Position numbers and translations under genes: made by a program. The notes beneath the pieces were generated by a model that did not search any database, was not told the DNA's origin, and saw only the letters and a list, made by a program, of their open reading frames with translations. Source: Antedon mediterranea (taxonomy: Eukaryota > Echinodermata > Crinoidea > Comatulida > Antedonidae). From it: 64,000 bases of DNA. Location: the NCBI RefSeq assembly GCF_964355755.1, contig NC_092677.1, positions 17,516,101 through 17,580,100 on the forward strand, given 5' to 3'. Shown one piece after another: positions 11,001-19,841 of the stretch (positions within the stretch are counted from its first letter, which is position 1; each line of letters opens with the position of its first letter).

Positions 11001-11805
11001 AACCGTAAAATCGCTAATCGTGGCGTTAAAACGCTGGTTAAACCTATCAGCTAAGCGGTTAATACTACAAAAATGACTCAAATCTACCTCGTCAAGGTTC
11101 AATTCATCGCTGTCATTATCGTCAACTTCTTCTTCTTCGGCTATCCTTGGTCTTTTCCTGTTGGCTCCTTTCCCGTATTGTACCGGTACAGGCTGAAATA
11201 AAAAAGTATAACGGTAAAGAAATAGAAATAAACGATGTAATACAGTATCAACAATAGCAAAGAAAATAAAATGATAGTTACCTCATCAATAACCGAAGAC
11301 TCCTGAGAATCACTATCCTCGCCACATTCCCTCATTTTCAAACATTTGGTGTGTGCACCAATACCATACTAAAGAAAAAAAAAATTAAAAAATTAGAAAG
11401 GAAACGCATTGGAATTGTAAACGCAGAAGCACATTCGTTTACACAAGCTACTCTACGAGTTATATACGGTAATGAAAAAATTATTACGATAAAAATATAT
11501 TAAACAAAAACACTTACTTCTACGTGATCAATTATTAAACTTTCCGATAGATCTTGAACAATCTCTATGGCGTTATCACATATATCCGTAAGAGAAAGAC
11601 TACCGGTTTCAGAAATACTTTGACTGACCGGTAAATCAAAGTCCTGGTCTCCAAACACAAAATCCTCTAGTAAACCCACATCTGGGATATCATTGTCAGG
11701 CACATTATTAGCACGCGACAGATTAACTATAGCGTCAACAGCTCTTTGACACTCGATAAATAAACTATCGTTAGAATCAGTTGAGGAAGAAGCGAATTGA
11801 GACAT
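8018..11805 (-). pseudogene. Polinton/Maverick-type protein-primed DNA polymerase B, 3-exon gene, truncated
   Basis: Exons: 11805-11518 (ATG at 11805, acidic, donor GTAAGT), 11368-11282 (acceptor TTTCTTTAG, donor GTAACT) and 11192 onward (acceptor TTTATTTCAG). All junctions are phase 0, so the frame stays open. Exon 3 starts with a basic NLS-like KGANRKRPR, then a cysteine/histidine-rich zinc-finger region. The exonuclease motifs follow: DFEC (Exo I), HNLQGYDS (Exo II) and YCISDVD (Exo III). A frameshift at about 9165-9178 interrupts the frame. Motif A YIDYTSLYPYV and motif B KLMLNSFWG are present. Motif C (DTD) and the thumb are lost, because the frame enters Copia RT at about 8017. It would normally replicate the element from a terminal protein. 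Lacking motif C it cannot be an active polymerase. An organellar linear-plasmid polymerase is a less likely origin. Confidence 0.85.
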
Positions 11806-12209
11806 TGCAAAACTTTGAAGAAAAAAATCGGTACCAAAACTTTGAAGAATTAGTAAATGAATGATGAACTAAACAAGTAACACACGGTTATTAAAACCTT
11901 CCCGCGACGATTACGATTGGTCAGACATTCTTTAGTAATTAGGAAGCCCCCGCCCATAACAGTGACCATTAGAGCTAGCCTTCAACCGTGAATACGGGGG
12001 TCGGTAAACGGATTAATTAATAACAGTTGGGAGAATCGTTAAGGATTATTCAAGGTTTTGCAGTGGTCAAACAATATATACACGATTGGAAATTAATTAA
12101 CAATACCTATTCGAGTAACACTGAAACACTAAGTTATTAAACAAATTTAAAATAAAGCCGCCGTAAACTTTATTAAAATTCAAAAAATTAATCGACAAAT
12201 TAAGGCCTA
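11806..12209. other. Region upstream of the PolB gene, no coding signal
   Basis: AT-rich sequence upstream (minus strand) of the PolB ATG; presumably its promoter region. I see no other feature here. Confidence 0.4.
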
Positions 12210-12410
12210 TTAAGATGCAGGGTAGGGCCAGCCCAGGACCAACTCCCAATTCTGGTCCTCCATCTCCATTGCCCTACCCCGCAGCAGGTACCATAATGTA
12301 GTATCTGCCCTTGTTGTGAGCAGTAGTTCTCTAATGTTTTTGTACGAATCGATTCTCTTCACCAGATTCTCCAGGGCTTCAACTGTAATTGAGATTTTTG
12401 CTGAATCCAT
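12210..12410 (-). CDS. Small ORF of unknown function in the captured segment
   Basis: A 66-codon frame with ATG at 12410, reading MDSAKISITVEALENLVKRI and ending in GWPYPAS. The ATG follows TATAG; a GTAAGT donor-like site lies about 100 bp upstream (donor at 12513) and another at 12712, so the frame may be the last exon of a spliced transcript. It matches no family I know. Orientation is that of PolB and Copia. It could be one of the small accessory genes that Polinton-type elements carry, but nothing in the sequence proves it. Confidence 0.3.
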   Translation of the reverse strand: MDSAKISITVEALENLVKRIDSYKNIRELLLTTRADTTLWYLLRGRAMEMEDQNWELVLGWPYPAS

Positions 12411-12604
12411 CTATACATCAATACAATAACAATAATTAAAGAGGGTAACAATGATAATAAATAACAAAACAAACGAAAAAATACTAAGAATAAAAATATA
12501 AAAAGCAACTTACAGAAACGAATGAGCGATGAACAAAAAAAAAAAGCAAAAGAAAGATCTTCAACTCCGAGCAAAAAAAAACGGTTAATCAGTGGACTAG
12601 AGTG

Positions 12605-12624
12605 AGAGAGAGAGAGAGAGAGAA
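12605..12624. repeat. (GA)n microsatellite
   Basis: About ten GA units. From here to 13271 the sequence is AT-rich and noncoding apart from a poly-C tract. Confidence 0.9.
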
Positions 12625-12897
12625 CTATTAAAATCTATAACAAGAGAGAACTCCTCAAAAACAACAAAATACTAAATAAAGTCTACACCATGATAACAAC
12701 AACTGTACTTACATAACGTGGAAAAATCAGAAAATATTCTTTAAAGAGCAATGTACAAGGAACTACCGTAGCAGTGAATGGATGTACAGGCTGACAGATA
12801 TCAATGAGTTTTGAGATGATAATTTGGATGTAAAGATGCTTTTATAGGTTTTATAAAACAATCTTTCGATTGTTAAAAGAGGTTCCAATTACGTAAA

Positions 12898-12913
12898 CCC
12901 CCCCCCCCCCCCC
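12898..12913. repeat. Poly-C tract, 16 C
   Basis: An uninterrupted C run in AT-rich surroundings; exact length may be affected by sequencing error. Confidence 0.85.
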
Positions 12914-13271
12914 TAGCCTACACAGAAACCCTGAAATATTTTGAACGGTAACATTGGTAGCCTAGTGTTCAAAGAACAACAAATTTATTGTTAAAGGAAT
13001 GTTAACATGCCCTCTTGAACTAGTCTTAAAAACGTGTATAGGCTACAAAATAAATAAAACAAACATACTCCTTGAACATGTCTTAAAAACGGGTAACAAA
13101 ATAAATAATACAACGCATACCCTTAAATGTAGTAATCTACAGTATCTACATTAAAACTATAACCTTGTACCAAACAAAAAGAACAATGAACAAAGAAATT
13201 AGAAAATACTATACAAAAGTAACCTTTGCAGTGGACAAGTCGTCGAAATAAAACAATAGCACTCCTCAAAC

Positions 13272-13790
13272 AAAGAATGACCTTTCATTAATTTTTGTAA
13301 AATACAAATTCTTTACTAATTAGGAATATAACCTAGGTACCCAACAAAAACCTGTCAAAACAACAAAACCTTCTCAAGCAAAGAATGACCTTTCAATAAT
13401 ATTTTTAAAATACAAATTCTTTACTAATTACAAATATAACACAGGCCAAAACGAAAACCCCGCCAAAATAACAAACCCCCTTCTCTAACAAAGAATGACC
13501 TTTCGCTAATTAATATTACAATAACAGGAAATTAAACAATAGAAAATATAATATATACCCTGGGGATATGACATTCCTTTCGGGTCTGGTACAAAGAATG
13601 ACCTTTCACTAATTATTAATACAATACCTGGAAATTAAACAATAGAAATATGAAATATACCCTGAGGGTATGACATTCCATTCGGGTCTGGTACAAAGAG
13701 TGACCTTTCACTAATTATTATTACAATACCTGGAAATTAAACAATAGAAATATGAAATATGCCCTGGGGGTACATTACGGCCTGAAGTCC
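13272..13790. repeat. Diverged 102-109 bp tandem repeat, five units
   Basis: AAAGAATGACCTTTC (or one-base variants) recurs at 13272, 13381, 13490, 13593 and 13695. The later units share ACAATACCTGGAAATTAAAC and ACATTCC(T/A)TTCGGGTCTGG. The array ends almost exactly where the Copia protease stub stops, so it lies at the upstream junction of the foreign segment and could be the terminal or subterminal region of the donor element. Confidence 0.85.
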
Positions 13791-13798
13791 TACATCTA

Positions 13799-14704
13799 CT
13801 ACTTATGGGATGTTGCCCCGCAATCTACTAATAAATTACCATTACATAAATTACTATTAATACTTGCTTTGAATGCAAATTCAACTCCATCAGTTTCATC
13901 CTTTTCCAGCTGCACTGATTTTGCCGCAGTGACGTTACTTTTCTTCCTGCAAAACTTGGTGTCATGCGTTTTATTCTTGCATACTTTACACCACCTTCCT
14001 CGATCCTGTTTACTTCTGCATTCAAAGGATTTATGGCCTTGCTTCCCACATTTAAAACATACAATTCTTTCACTTTCTTGTGTTTTCATTACGCTGTCAT
14101 CTTTTGTCTCTCTTTGAGCCTTCTCCGACTCTTCGAAGCTTCTCAGCGCAATTTTAAAATCGGTAAAGTTTATCTCCTTTTCTTTTTGCATTATTACGGT
14201 CGCAAATGTCCGGAATCGCTGAGGTAGTCCTTTTAGGACCATAGCCACAAGCAAACTGTCGCTGATTTGTTCTTTAGCAGTTTTTAAACTTGTAGCTGCT
14301 GTTTCTGCACGAATAACGTAGTCAGTTACACGTTCGTGTTCGTCCATTTTTAATGAAGTAAGCTCAGTATATAGTGATATAATTCTTGGCTTACTTTTTC
14401 CCAAATAATGTTCCCGCAGGATTCCTAAAGCCTTTCTTCCATCATTCTTTGCGTCTCTCATTATCAAAGATAGACTTCTATCGTCCAGGTACTGCACAAG
14501 TTCGGCGAATGCATTACTATTTTTCGCCTCATCGGGAGCGGCTACTCCACCTTCGCTTTCCGGTACAATAATTTTACTTAATTTTTGTATGTGCAAATGT
14601 CCTAGGAACTTGACTTCCCACAACTCGTACTTAGTTTCGTCTCCATTAAATAAAAGCCGTTTACTGGGCCCATAACCTGTTAAGGTTGTAGGATTGTGAG
14701 CCAT
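13799..14704 (-). CDS. Copia Gag with truncated protease
   Basis: A 301-codon frame starting at ATG 14704. Residues up to about 200 resemble the Copia Gag (UBN2-type) fold, with RITDYVIRAETA-like text read here as HERVTDYVIRAETAATSLK. A CCHC zinc knuckle CFKCGKQGHKSFEC, for RNA binding, lies near residue 215. Near the end comes LLVDCGATSH, the protease active-site motif (normally DSGA), and the frame stops three codons later at the foreign-segment junction. The start codon sits 27 bp inside the LTR, and the tRNA primer-binding site is translated as part of Gag. Gag itself looks intact; protease beyond its active site is gone. Confidence 0.88.
   Translation of the reverse strand: MAHNPTTLTGYGPSKRLLFNGDETKYELWEVKFLGHLHIQKLSKIIVPESEGGVAAPDEAKNSNAFAELVQYLDDRSLSLIMRDAKNDGRKALGILREHYLGKSKPRIISLYTELTSLKMDEHERVTDYVIRAETAATSLKTAKEQISDSLLVAMVLKGLPQRFRTFATVIMQKEKEINFTDFKIALRSFEESEKAQRETKDDSVMKTQESERIVCFKCGKQGHKSFECRSKQDRGRWCKVCKNKTHDTKFCRKKSNVTAAKSVQLEKDETDGVEFAFKASINSNLCNGNLLVDCGATSHK
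14664..14677 (-). other. Primer-binding site for initiator tRNA-Met (anticodon arm)
   Basis: Directly after the LTR the minus strand reads GGTTATGGGCCCAG. This is complementary to CTGGGCCCATAACC, the anticodon arm of metazoan initiator tRNA-Met. Priming by an internally cleaved initiator tRNA half is the known mechanism of Drosophila copia. The match is 14 of 14. Confidence 0.88.
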
Positions 14705-15004
14705 ATCGATAACAGTATTTGACGCAGATACAAATGTTCTATCTAGAACTATAATAACTTTATTGTAATAAACTATACAAAGTACACATCTACACAGTAG
14801 GAATAAATATGGAAGAGTGATTCACATAGAAGAATGTTATCATCTTAAGGAGTGAGCAAAGCAATGATGGATTGCTTTGTGGTCTGGGGACAGTTCCGGT
14901 ATATCATCTATTTCTTAGAACAGGAACTTTCACTTATCATCTATAGGTCAATGACCAGTAGGCTATTGGTAACATTTATTGTACAATGAGAGCACATTTT
15001 AACA
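14678..15004 (-). repeat. 5' LTR of the Copia element
   Basis: 327 bp, same ends and length as the 3' LTR, one mismatch noticed. The near-identity means the insertion, or a gene-conversion event, is recent. The gag ATG lies within it. Confidence 0.97.
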
Positions 15005-15201
15005 GATGGTAGTCCCAATTTTCTTTTCATCATACAGGACGACTCAAAACATTCGTTTTCCACAAAGTGAACGCTGCATATTTTAGAATATTCATTAGTG
15101 CCTAGGAAAATCGGCTCTAGTAAACTGGACAAAACGAATCCACTGGCGTCTTATTCGTTTGAAGTTAGAACACAACCACCAACGACACAATTGACTGGCA
15201 T
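15005..15201 (-). pseudogene. 5' part of the THAP-domain exon hit by Copia
   Basis: ATG at 15201 is followed by MPVNCVVGGC, the start of a C2CH THAP zinc finger. Then, in another frame, comes RRQWIRFVQFTRADF, and after a further one-base shift EYSKICSVHFVENECFE, containing the C-x2-H pair. The text is unmistakably THAP, but the spacing is short and two frame changes are needed. It ends at the Copia target site; the AVPTI end lies at 5969-6088. THAP domains bind DNA in transposases and transcription factors. Probably an old transposase gene remnant. Confidence 0.65.
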
Positions 15202-15290
15202 AATATCGGAAAATAATGTAAAACTTCGATGAAAATATACTCGCTCAATAGAGATACAATACAACACAATAAGGATAGAGAAGATACTGT

Positions 15291-15440
15291 GGTACTGTCA
15301 CACCAAAATCAGTCCGGGCCAAAATCGGTCCGGCGGACCGGTTTTGGCTGCCAAAATCAGTCCGGTGGACCATTTTTGGCGGCCAAAATTGGTCCGGCCT
15401 GGATAAAATTTGGCCGCCAAATATGGTACGGTCTTACAAA
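15291..15440 (+). repeat. Left terminal inverted repeat and subterminal repeats
   Basis: The end reads GGTACTGTCACACCAAAATC and is followed by CCAAAATCGGTCCGGC. The reverse complement of the right end reads GGTACTGTCACGCCAAAATT then CCAAAATCGGTCCGGC. Further CCGGACC/GGTCCGG-CAAAA motifs follow inward, with another cluster at 15975-16065 inside the element. Confidence 0.9.
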
Positions 15441-16079
15441 TATATGGTGCGCAAAATGAGTCATAATGTATATATCATTAAAAAAAAAGGCCATGATTAG
15501 TCATTATATTGAAAACTACGGGGTTTTATTTGTTATTTTAATATTATAAATTAAGCCTGTTTTTTTTATTATTATTAGTAGTAATTGTTAGGCTTTTTGT
15601 ATACAATATGTATCTCTGCCAGTTTTTAATCCATTTTGTTCTTTTTTAACATCTTCGTTTCCCCATGATGTTAAAAACAATTTAATCAATATATCAATTC
15701 AATACAATTATTATAAAACAATTATCCAATATTGATTAGGCTGAGGAAGGAAAAAGGCCTCAATCATAAATAAAATCTAGCTGGCAATATCAGCATCTCA
15801 TACCCGTTCGTATGAGTGAATACCTAAGTCATGTTTTTAGATAAAATACATTTATTTATAGTATTTATCCAACAAGATAACTTACTAATATATATAATGG
15901 GATATTTTTCTAGCCATAAACAACTTAAAACAGCATCATAGGCCTAGTAATTCAATTAAAATCGACAGAAGAAAAGCCCGGACCGATTTTGGCAGTGGCG
16001 GACTGCTTTTGGCCACAATTTTAGAGCCAAAACTGGTCCGGCCGGACCGATTTTGATTGGCTAATAATAAGGCGGACCT

Positions 16080-18520
16080 GGTCTAAAGCATCCTTCTCTA
16101 AACACAGAGAATCACAACATCAATAATATGACAATTATCTAGGCCTAGGCTAGTAGCCTATGCCTGTACTATAATATATTCTTATTTTTAGGACATAAAA
16201 TTTAGAAGCGTCGACTTTTCTATAATACTTTAAATATTATTTAATGGTTCCAATCAACAATCAACTAGGCCTAGTATTTGATACAATGTAATTATAATTT
16301 TATTAAACCGTATTCTACCTTTCTCGGAACAAGGTATCAATCGACGGGTGTGTCCTCGAAAGCGAAGATAAATGGTAGTGTGCACAAAATCTGACAAAAA
16401 TCGATGACACCTTGAATTTACAGATTCTAAAAAAATATTTCGATTTTAATCGTTATGTTATCAAAAAACATGACTTTATCTGTGAACAAGCTCACGTTTT
16501 TTCGCCAATGGAGTTAATATGTGATATAGTTTTACGAACAAACACATTGCGCTATTTGCAAGGCGACGGACACACAAGAAGGACCTCGAATTGAATGCAA
16601 TATTAAATGTCACTTTTTCCGATAACTTTGTATTGTAGCACACGTCGCCTACAATTTAAAACCATAGCCAACTGTATAGAAAAGTATAGAAATAAACTAC
16701 AGTAAAGTAAATAAATTAAAGTAAGTAAATTGTAAGAAGTAAAGGATGGCGATAGGCTTATTTAGCCTAATTTTAGAGCCTATAGGCCTATAAAAAGTGT
16801 CCGTATCATAGATTTTACACTTGTTTTTAAAAATGTTATACGTACGCGTGAATACAACTTAGAGATCCTTTTTTTTGCCTTTAAATATTATTATGTTGTC
16901 TAAATGTATGAATAAATACAATAAGATATTTATTCATCCTTTAGTTATTCTGTATAGTATTTTAAACTTGTACATTTTCCCCATTGTAGCCAATACTACA
17001 GTATTACTGATTTAATTATTCGCCAGTTTAAAAATGTTTTTCTAATGTCTTCATAATGGACAAATAATATTATCAGTATCGGTTAGTGTGGTTGGTGAAG
17101 CGACAGCACTATGTAAAGAAGAAAAATGTAAAATAAATATTTCATTAACCAACGTATGAACTACTAAACATCCTACCGCAACGTATCGTATTGACGCGCG
17201 CGCAACATAAGAAAATACTATTTTTGCATCCCCTCTTCGATCGAGAATCATGATGAACGTAAAGCAGTCGGTGTTGAACACGTCGGTTCCAACTTGTGAT
17301 GACACGCAAGTTTGTTCTTAAGGCGCACTTTGCGTCGATCTGGAAACTAATTCCAGCTCTTAAAGTATTTCCCGGGCCAAATTTGGCAGAATATATTCAA
17401 ATTATGATTTGACAAGAAGTAAAAAGAACGAACGATATAGGCATCAGCGTTCTGCAAATTTTGGTTATAAATCGGTCGTTTCCTGCGACATATCATCTGT
17501 TTCACGGCTTCCATAATTCCGAATAATTATGCCATTATGTCAACGTTCACAAAGACAAAAGCCATTCAAAACAAAGATTGAAATAGAAAATATTCCCTCC
17601 AAAATTACAAGTTGCCGATTTTGTTACGGTTGCAATGTGATTAGTGACGATAGTGTGTTCACGTTTAATTTATTTTTTCGCTAAGACTATTACGAAACTC
17701 GTGTTCATCATTCGTCGTATAGCCAAATTCGTGAATGTGGGAACCGGTCGTTCCACTGTGGTGTCGTTTGTCGATTTTTGATCTTAGTATTGCTACCCAT
17801 ATCGATTGTTATTATCGTTGTTGTTTTATACTATTAATAATAAGAGGCCCTTGATGGCCACTTGCGTCCCAAAATGTGGACTGGGAAAAAATAAGGCAGG
17901 TGTAATTTCTTACAAAGGAAAAAAAAAAAAATACTGATAGCAGTAATGACAACAACCTAAAATAATTATACTAATAATAATTAACGTTCTATATTTTATT
18001 ATTAATCATTATTAAATACGCCCAAGACGTGCAACAAAATAAAATAAATATGGACTTATCTTAATACAAAATCAAATGCAACCATTTATAAAATATTATT
18101 ACATTAAAAAGTATATAAACACTAGGTTATAAAAATACATTCAATACATTTGAGCGAAAAGTAAAAGATTGTGTTATGGAAGGATATTATAAATTTCGTT
18201 GCGTTACTAGAGGGCGCTATTAGTTTTAAACGAACTGAACAATAGAATATCCCAAAATCCGTTTAGAGTTTCTTTAATTAGTGTTTCGATAATTTATTTT
18301 CGTTTGTACGGTAATATTTAGTATATTTACTTTAAGCTTAGTTTACTTCAACCATTTGGACTGTTTGCAGGCTTCTTAACACATTTTAAAGAATATCACA
18401 GATACACCTATATGAGTTGTTGATTTTTGAAGTACTTTTTGTGCTGAACACATATTTGATATAATTTTTTGTTTTTAACAATCGGAAATTGCCGAAAATA
18501 CATAATTTTAATATTTTTCT
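16080..18520. other. Left arm of the transposon, no clear gene
   Basis: AT-rich sequence with TAGGCCTA motifs. A 51-codon plus frame at 17529-17684 (containing CRFCYGC) and a minus frame at 17051-17305 match nothing I know. This may hold regulatory sequence, or a degraded third gene. Confidence 0.4.
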
Positions 18521-18523
18521 AAG

Positions 18524-18635
18524 CCCCGCCCCCGGCGATGTTCAGCGAAGCGCGTCCAAGCCCTGTGACGTCAAAGCAGTAACATAGCTTTCTTGGGATA
18601 TCGCTTGCCTCCTCTCCTGCATCGTGCGCTATATA
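18524..18635 (+). promoter_or_regulatory. Putative promoter of the P2X7-ballast gene
   Basis: In order: a GC box CCCCGCCCCCGG (18524-18534 region), a full CRE TGACGTCA (18566-18573) and a TATA-like CTATATA (18629-18635), about 55 bp before the chosen ATG. The arrangement is that of a simple core promoter. Function is inferred from motif order only. Confidence 0.5.
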
Positions 18636-18689
18636 CACACAACACAGTACTTTTTTATCAGCTATTCGCTATTTATCGTGTTGAAAGAG

Positions 18690-19841
18690 ATGGATTATAT
18701 ACAGCCGTATCAATTTGAGCCACTAGCAAATGAAGATGAGAGTGCTAGAAGTATTGCAGAAGATGCATTAGTAATCGAAAAACAGAAGAGACTGGAAAAT
18801 ACGGAATGGTAAGTTTCGATTTTAAATTAAAAAGCCCAGCCTCCCCATCCCATTTAACTATTATAGGCCTAGACCTAGCTAGGCTATGCTAAGCATGGAT
18901 GTATTATCCGTATTAAACCTCCATGGGCTTAGGCTGCCTTACCTTTGATTAGAGCCGGGCCTAGCTAAATAGGCCCTAGTTTAGGAATAATTTGTGACTT
19001 TTTAACCCCACTTCAACAGTACAACGAATCCAATCGGTTTTTAAATGTGTTGGAATGGTTTCCGAAATGACGACTACTACTACAGTACCGTACTACTACT
19101 ACTAGGCCTAGCCCTAATAAATAATACTAGGCCTCTAGGCTAGTAATAATCAAGCAACACTTTCTAGCCTATCTCTTAATTATATTATAATGGATAAAGC
19201 CATTGGATAAAGGGTAGTAGTACTGTAGTAGCTGTTATCGGTCACAATCGGTAAGACAATAGAGCCAATTTATTGTTATGTTACATGGTCTCCCTTTTTT
19301 AAAAAAAAACAATACTACCATTTTTGTTAAGGTGCACATGTGGGAATTGTAAAATAATGCAGTCCTTTGAAGAGTGCCTATGTTGCACCGAGGTAGCAGA
19401 TGTCATCAGCACCAGAGACCGTGATGCGGAGATTACAGGAGAATTTCAGTGCATCACCGACCACCCAGGATTTCATGCAAATTGTCTAGATGTGTGGGCT
19501 TTACAGATGGCAAGAAAAAATACACCCAAAAAATTCTTGACTAAAGAAGCTAAATCAATGCATGAGTAAGTATTTATGACAACTGTTTTAATAATCAACA
19601 ATTTTCAGCCAATTCTACAAAATAAATGTATATAACATTATATGGTTTCTGAAATTGACTACAAATCTATATTTTTTGTTATAGAAAGTACAGGCACACA
19701 AGTTACAGGAACTTCGTGAAATGGACACATGGATACATGGGTCGAAGCAATCGTGTAATTATCCCAGCATGTGTTGTTTCGAGAATCCGAAACACATTTT
19801 CATCCGAGCAATACACCGGTTTCAAATATCCATCTCTTTAG
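18690..19841 (+). CDS. Stand-alone P2X7 C-terminal (ballast) domain protein
   Basis: Three exons: 18690-18808, 19332-19565 and 19685-19841 (stop TAG), with donors GTAAGT and GTAAGT and acceptors GTTAAG and GTTATAG. Phases fit exactly (510 nt, 169 aa). The start MDYIQPYQFEP was preferred to an in-frame ATG at 18624 because the TATA-like box overlaps the latter. Domain signature in order: RLENTEWCTCGNC, ECLCCTEV, FQCITDHPGFHANCLDVW, YRHTSYRNFVKW, IIPACVVSRIRNTF. In P2X7 receptors this cytoplasmic ballast domain binds zinc and guanine nucleotide. Here no channel or membrane segment precedes it. Free-standing copies are known to be abundant in fish and invertebrate genomes. Its function in a transposon is unknown. 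It ends 20 bp inside the convergent transposase coding sequence. Confidence 0.88.

Larger units (their letters stand above)
6089..15004 (-). mobile_element. Chimeric Ty1/Copia LTR retrotransposon carrying a PolB gene
   Basis: A complete LTR element in minus orientation: 5' LTR 14678-15004, PBS 14664-14677, gag with protease stub 14704-13799, foreign segment about 13790-8018, RT-RNase H 8017-6597, polypurine tract 6416-6424 and 3' LTR 6089-6415. Both LTRs are 327 bp, start TGTTAA and end TTAACA, and differ at one base that I can see. Flanking GATGG (6084-6088 and 15005-15009) is a perfect 5-bp target duplication, the size expected for Copia. Integrase, most of protease and the first residues of RT are absent; a Polinton-type DNA polymerase B gene with introns and tandem repeats occupies their place. 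Without integrase the element could only move with help in trans. Confidence 0.93.

Noticed and set aside
18624-18689. Upstream in-frame ATG for the P2X7-ballast protein
   Set aside because: It overlaps the TATA-like box and the added residues are hydrophobic and unlike the family; ATG 18690 gives the usual start.
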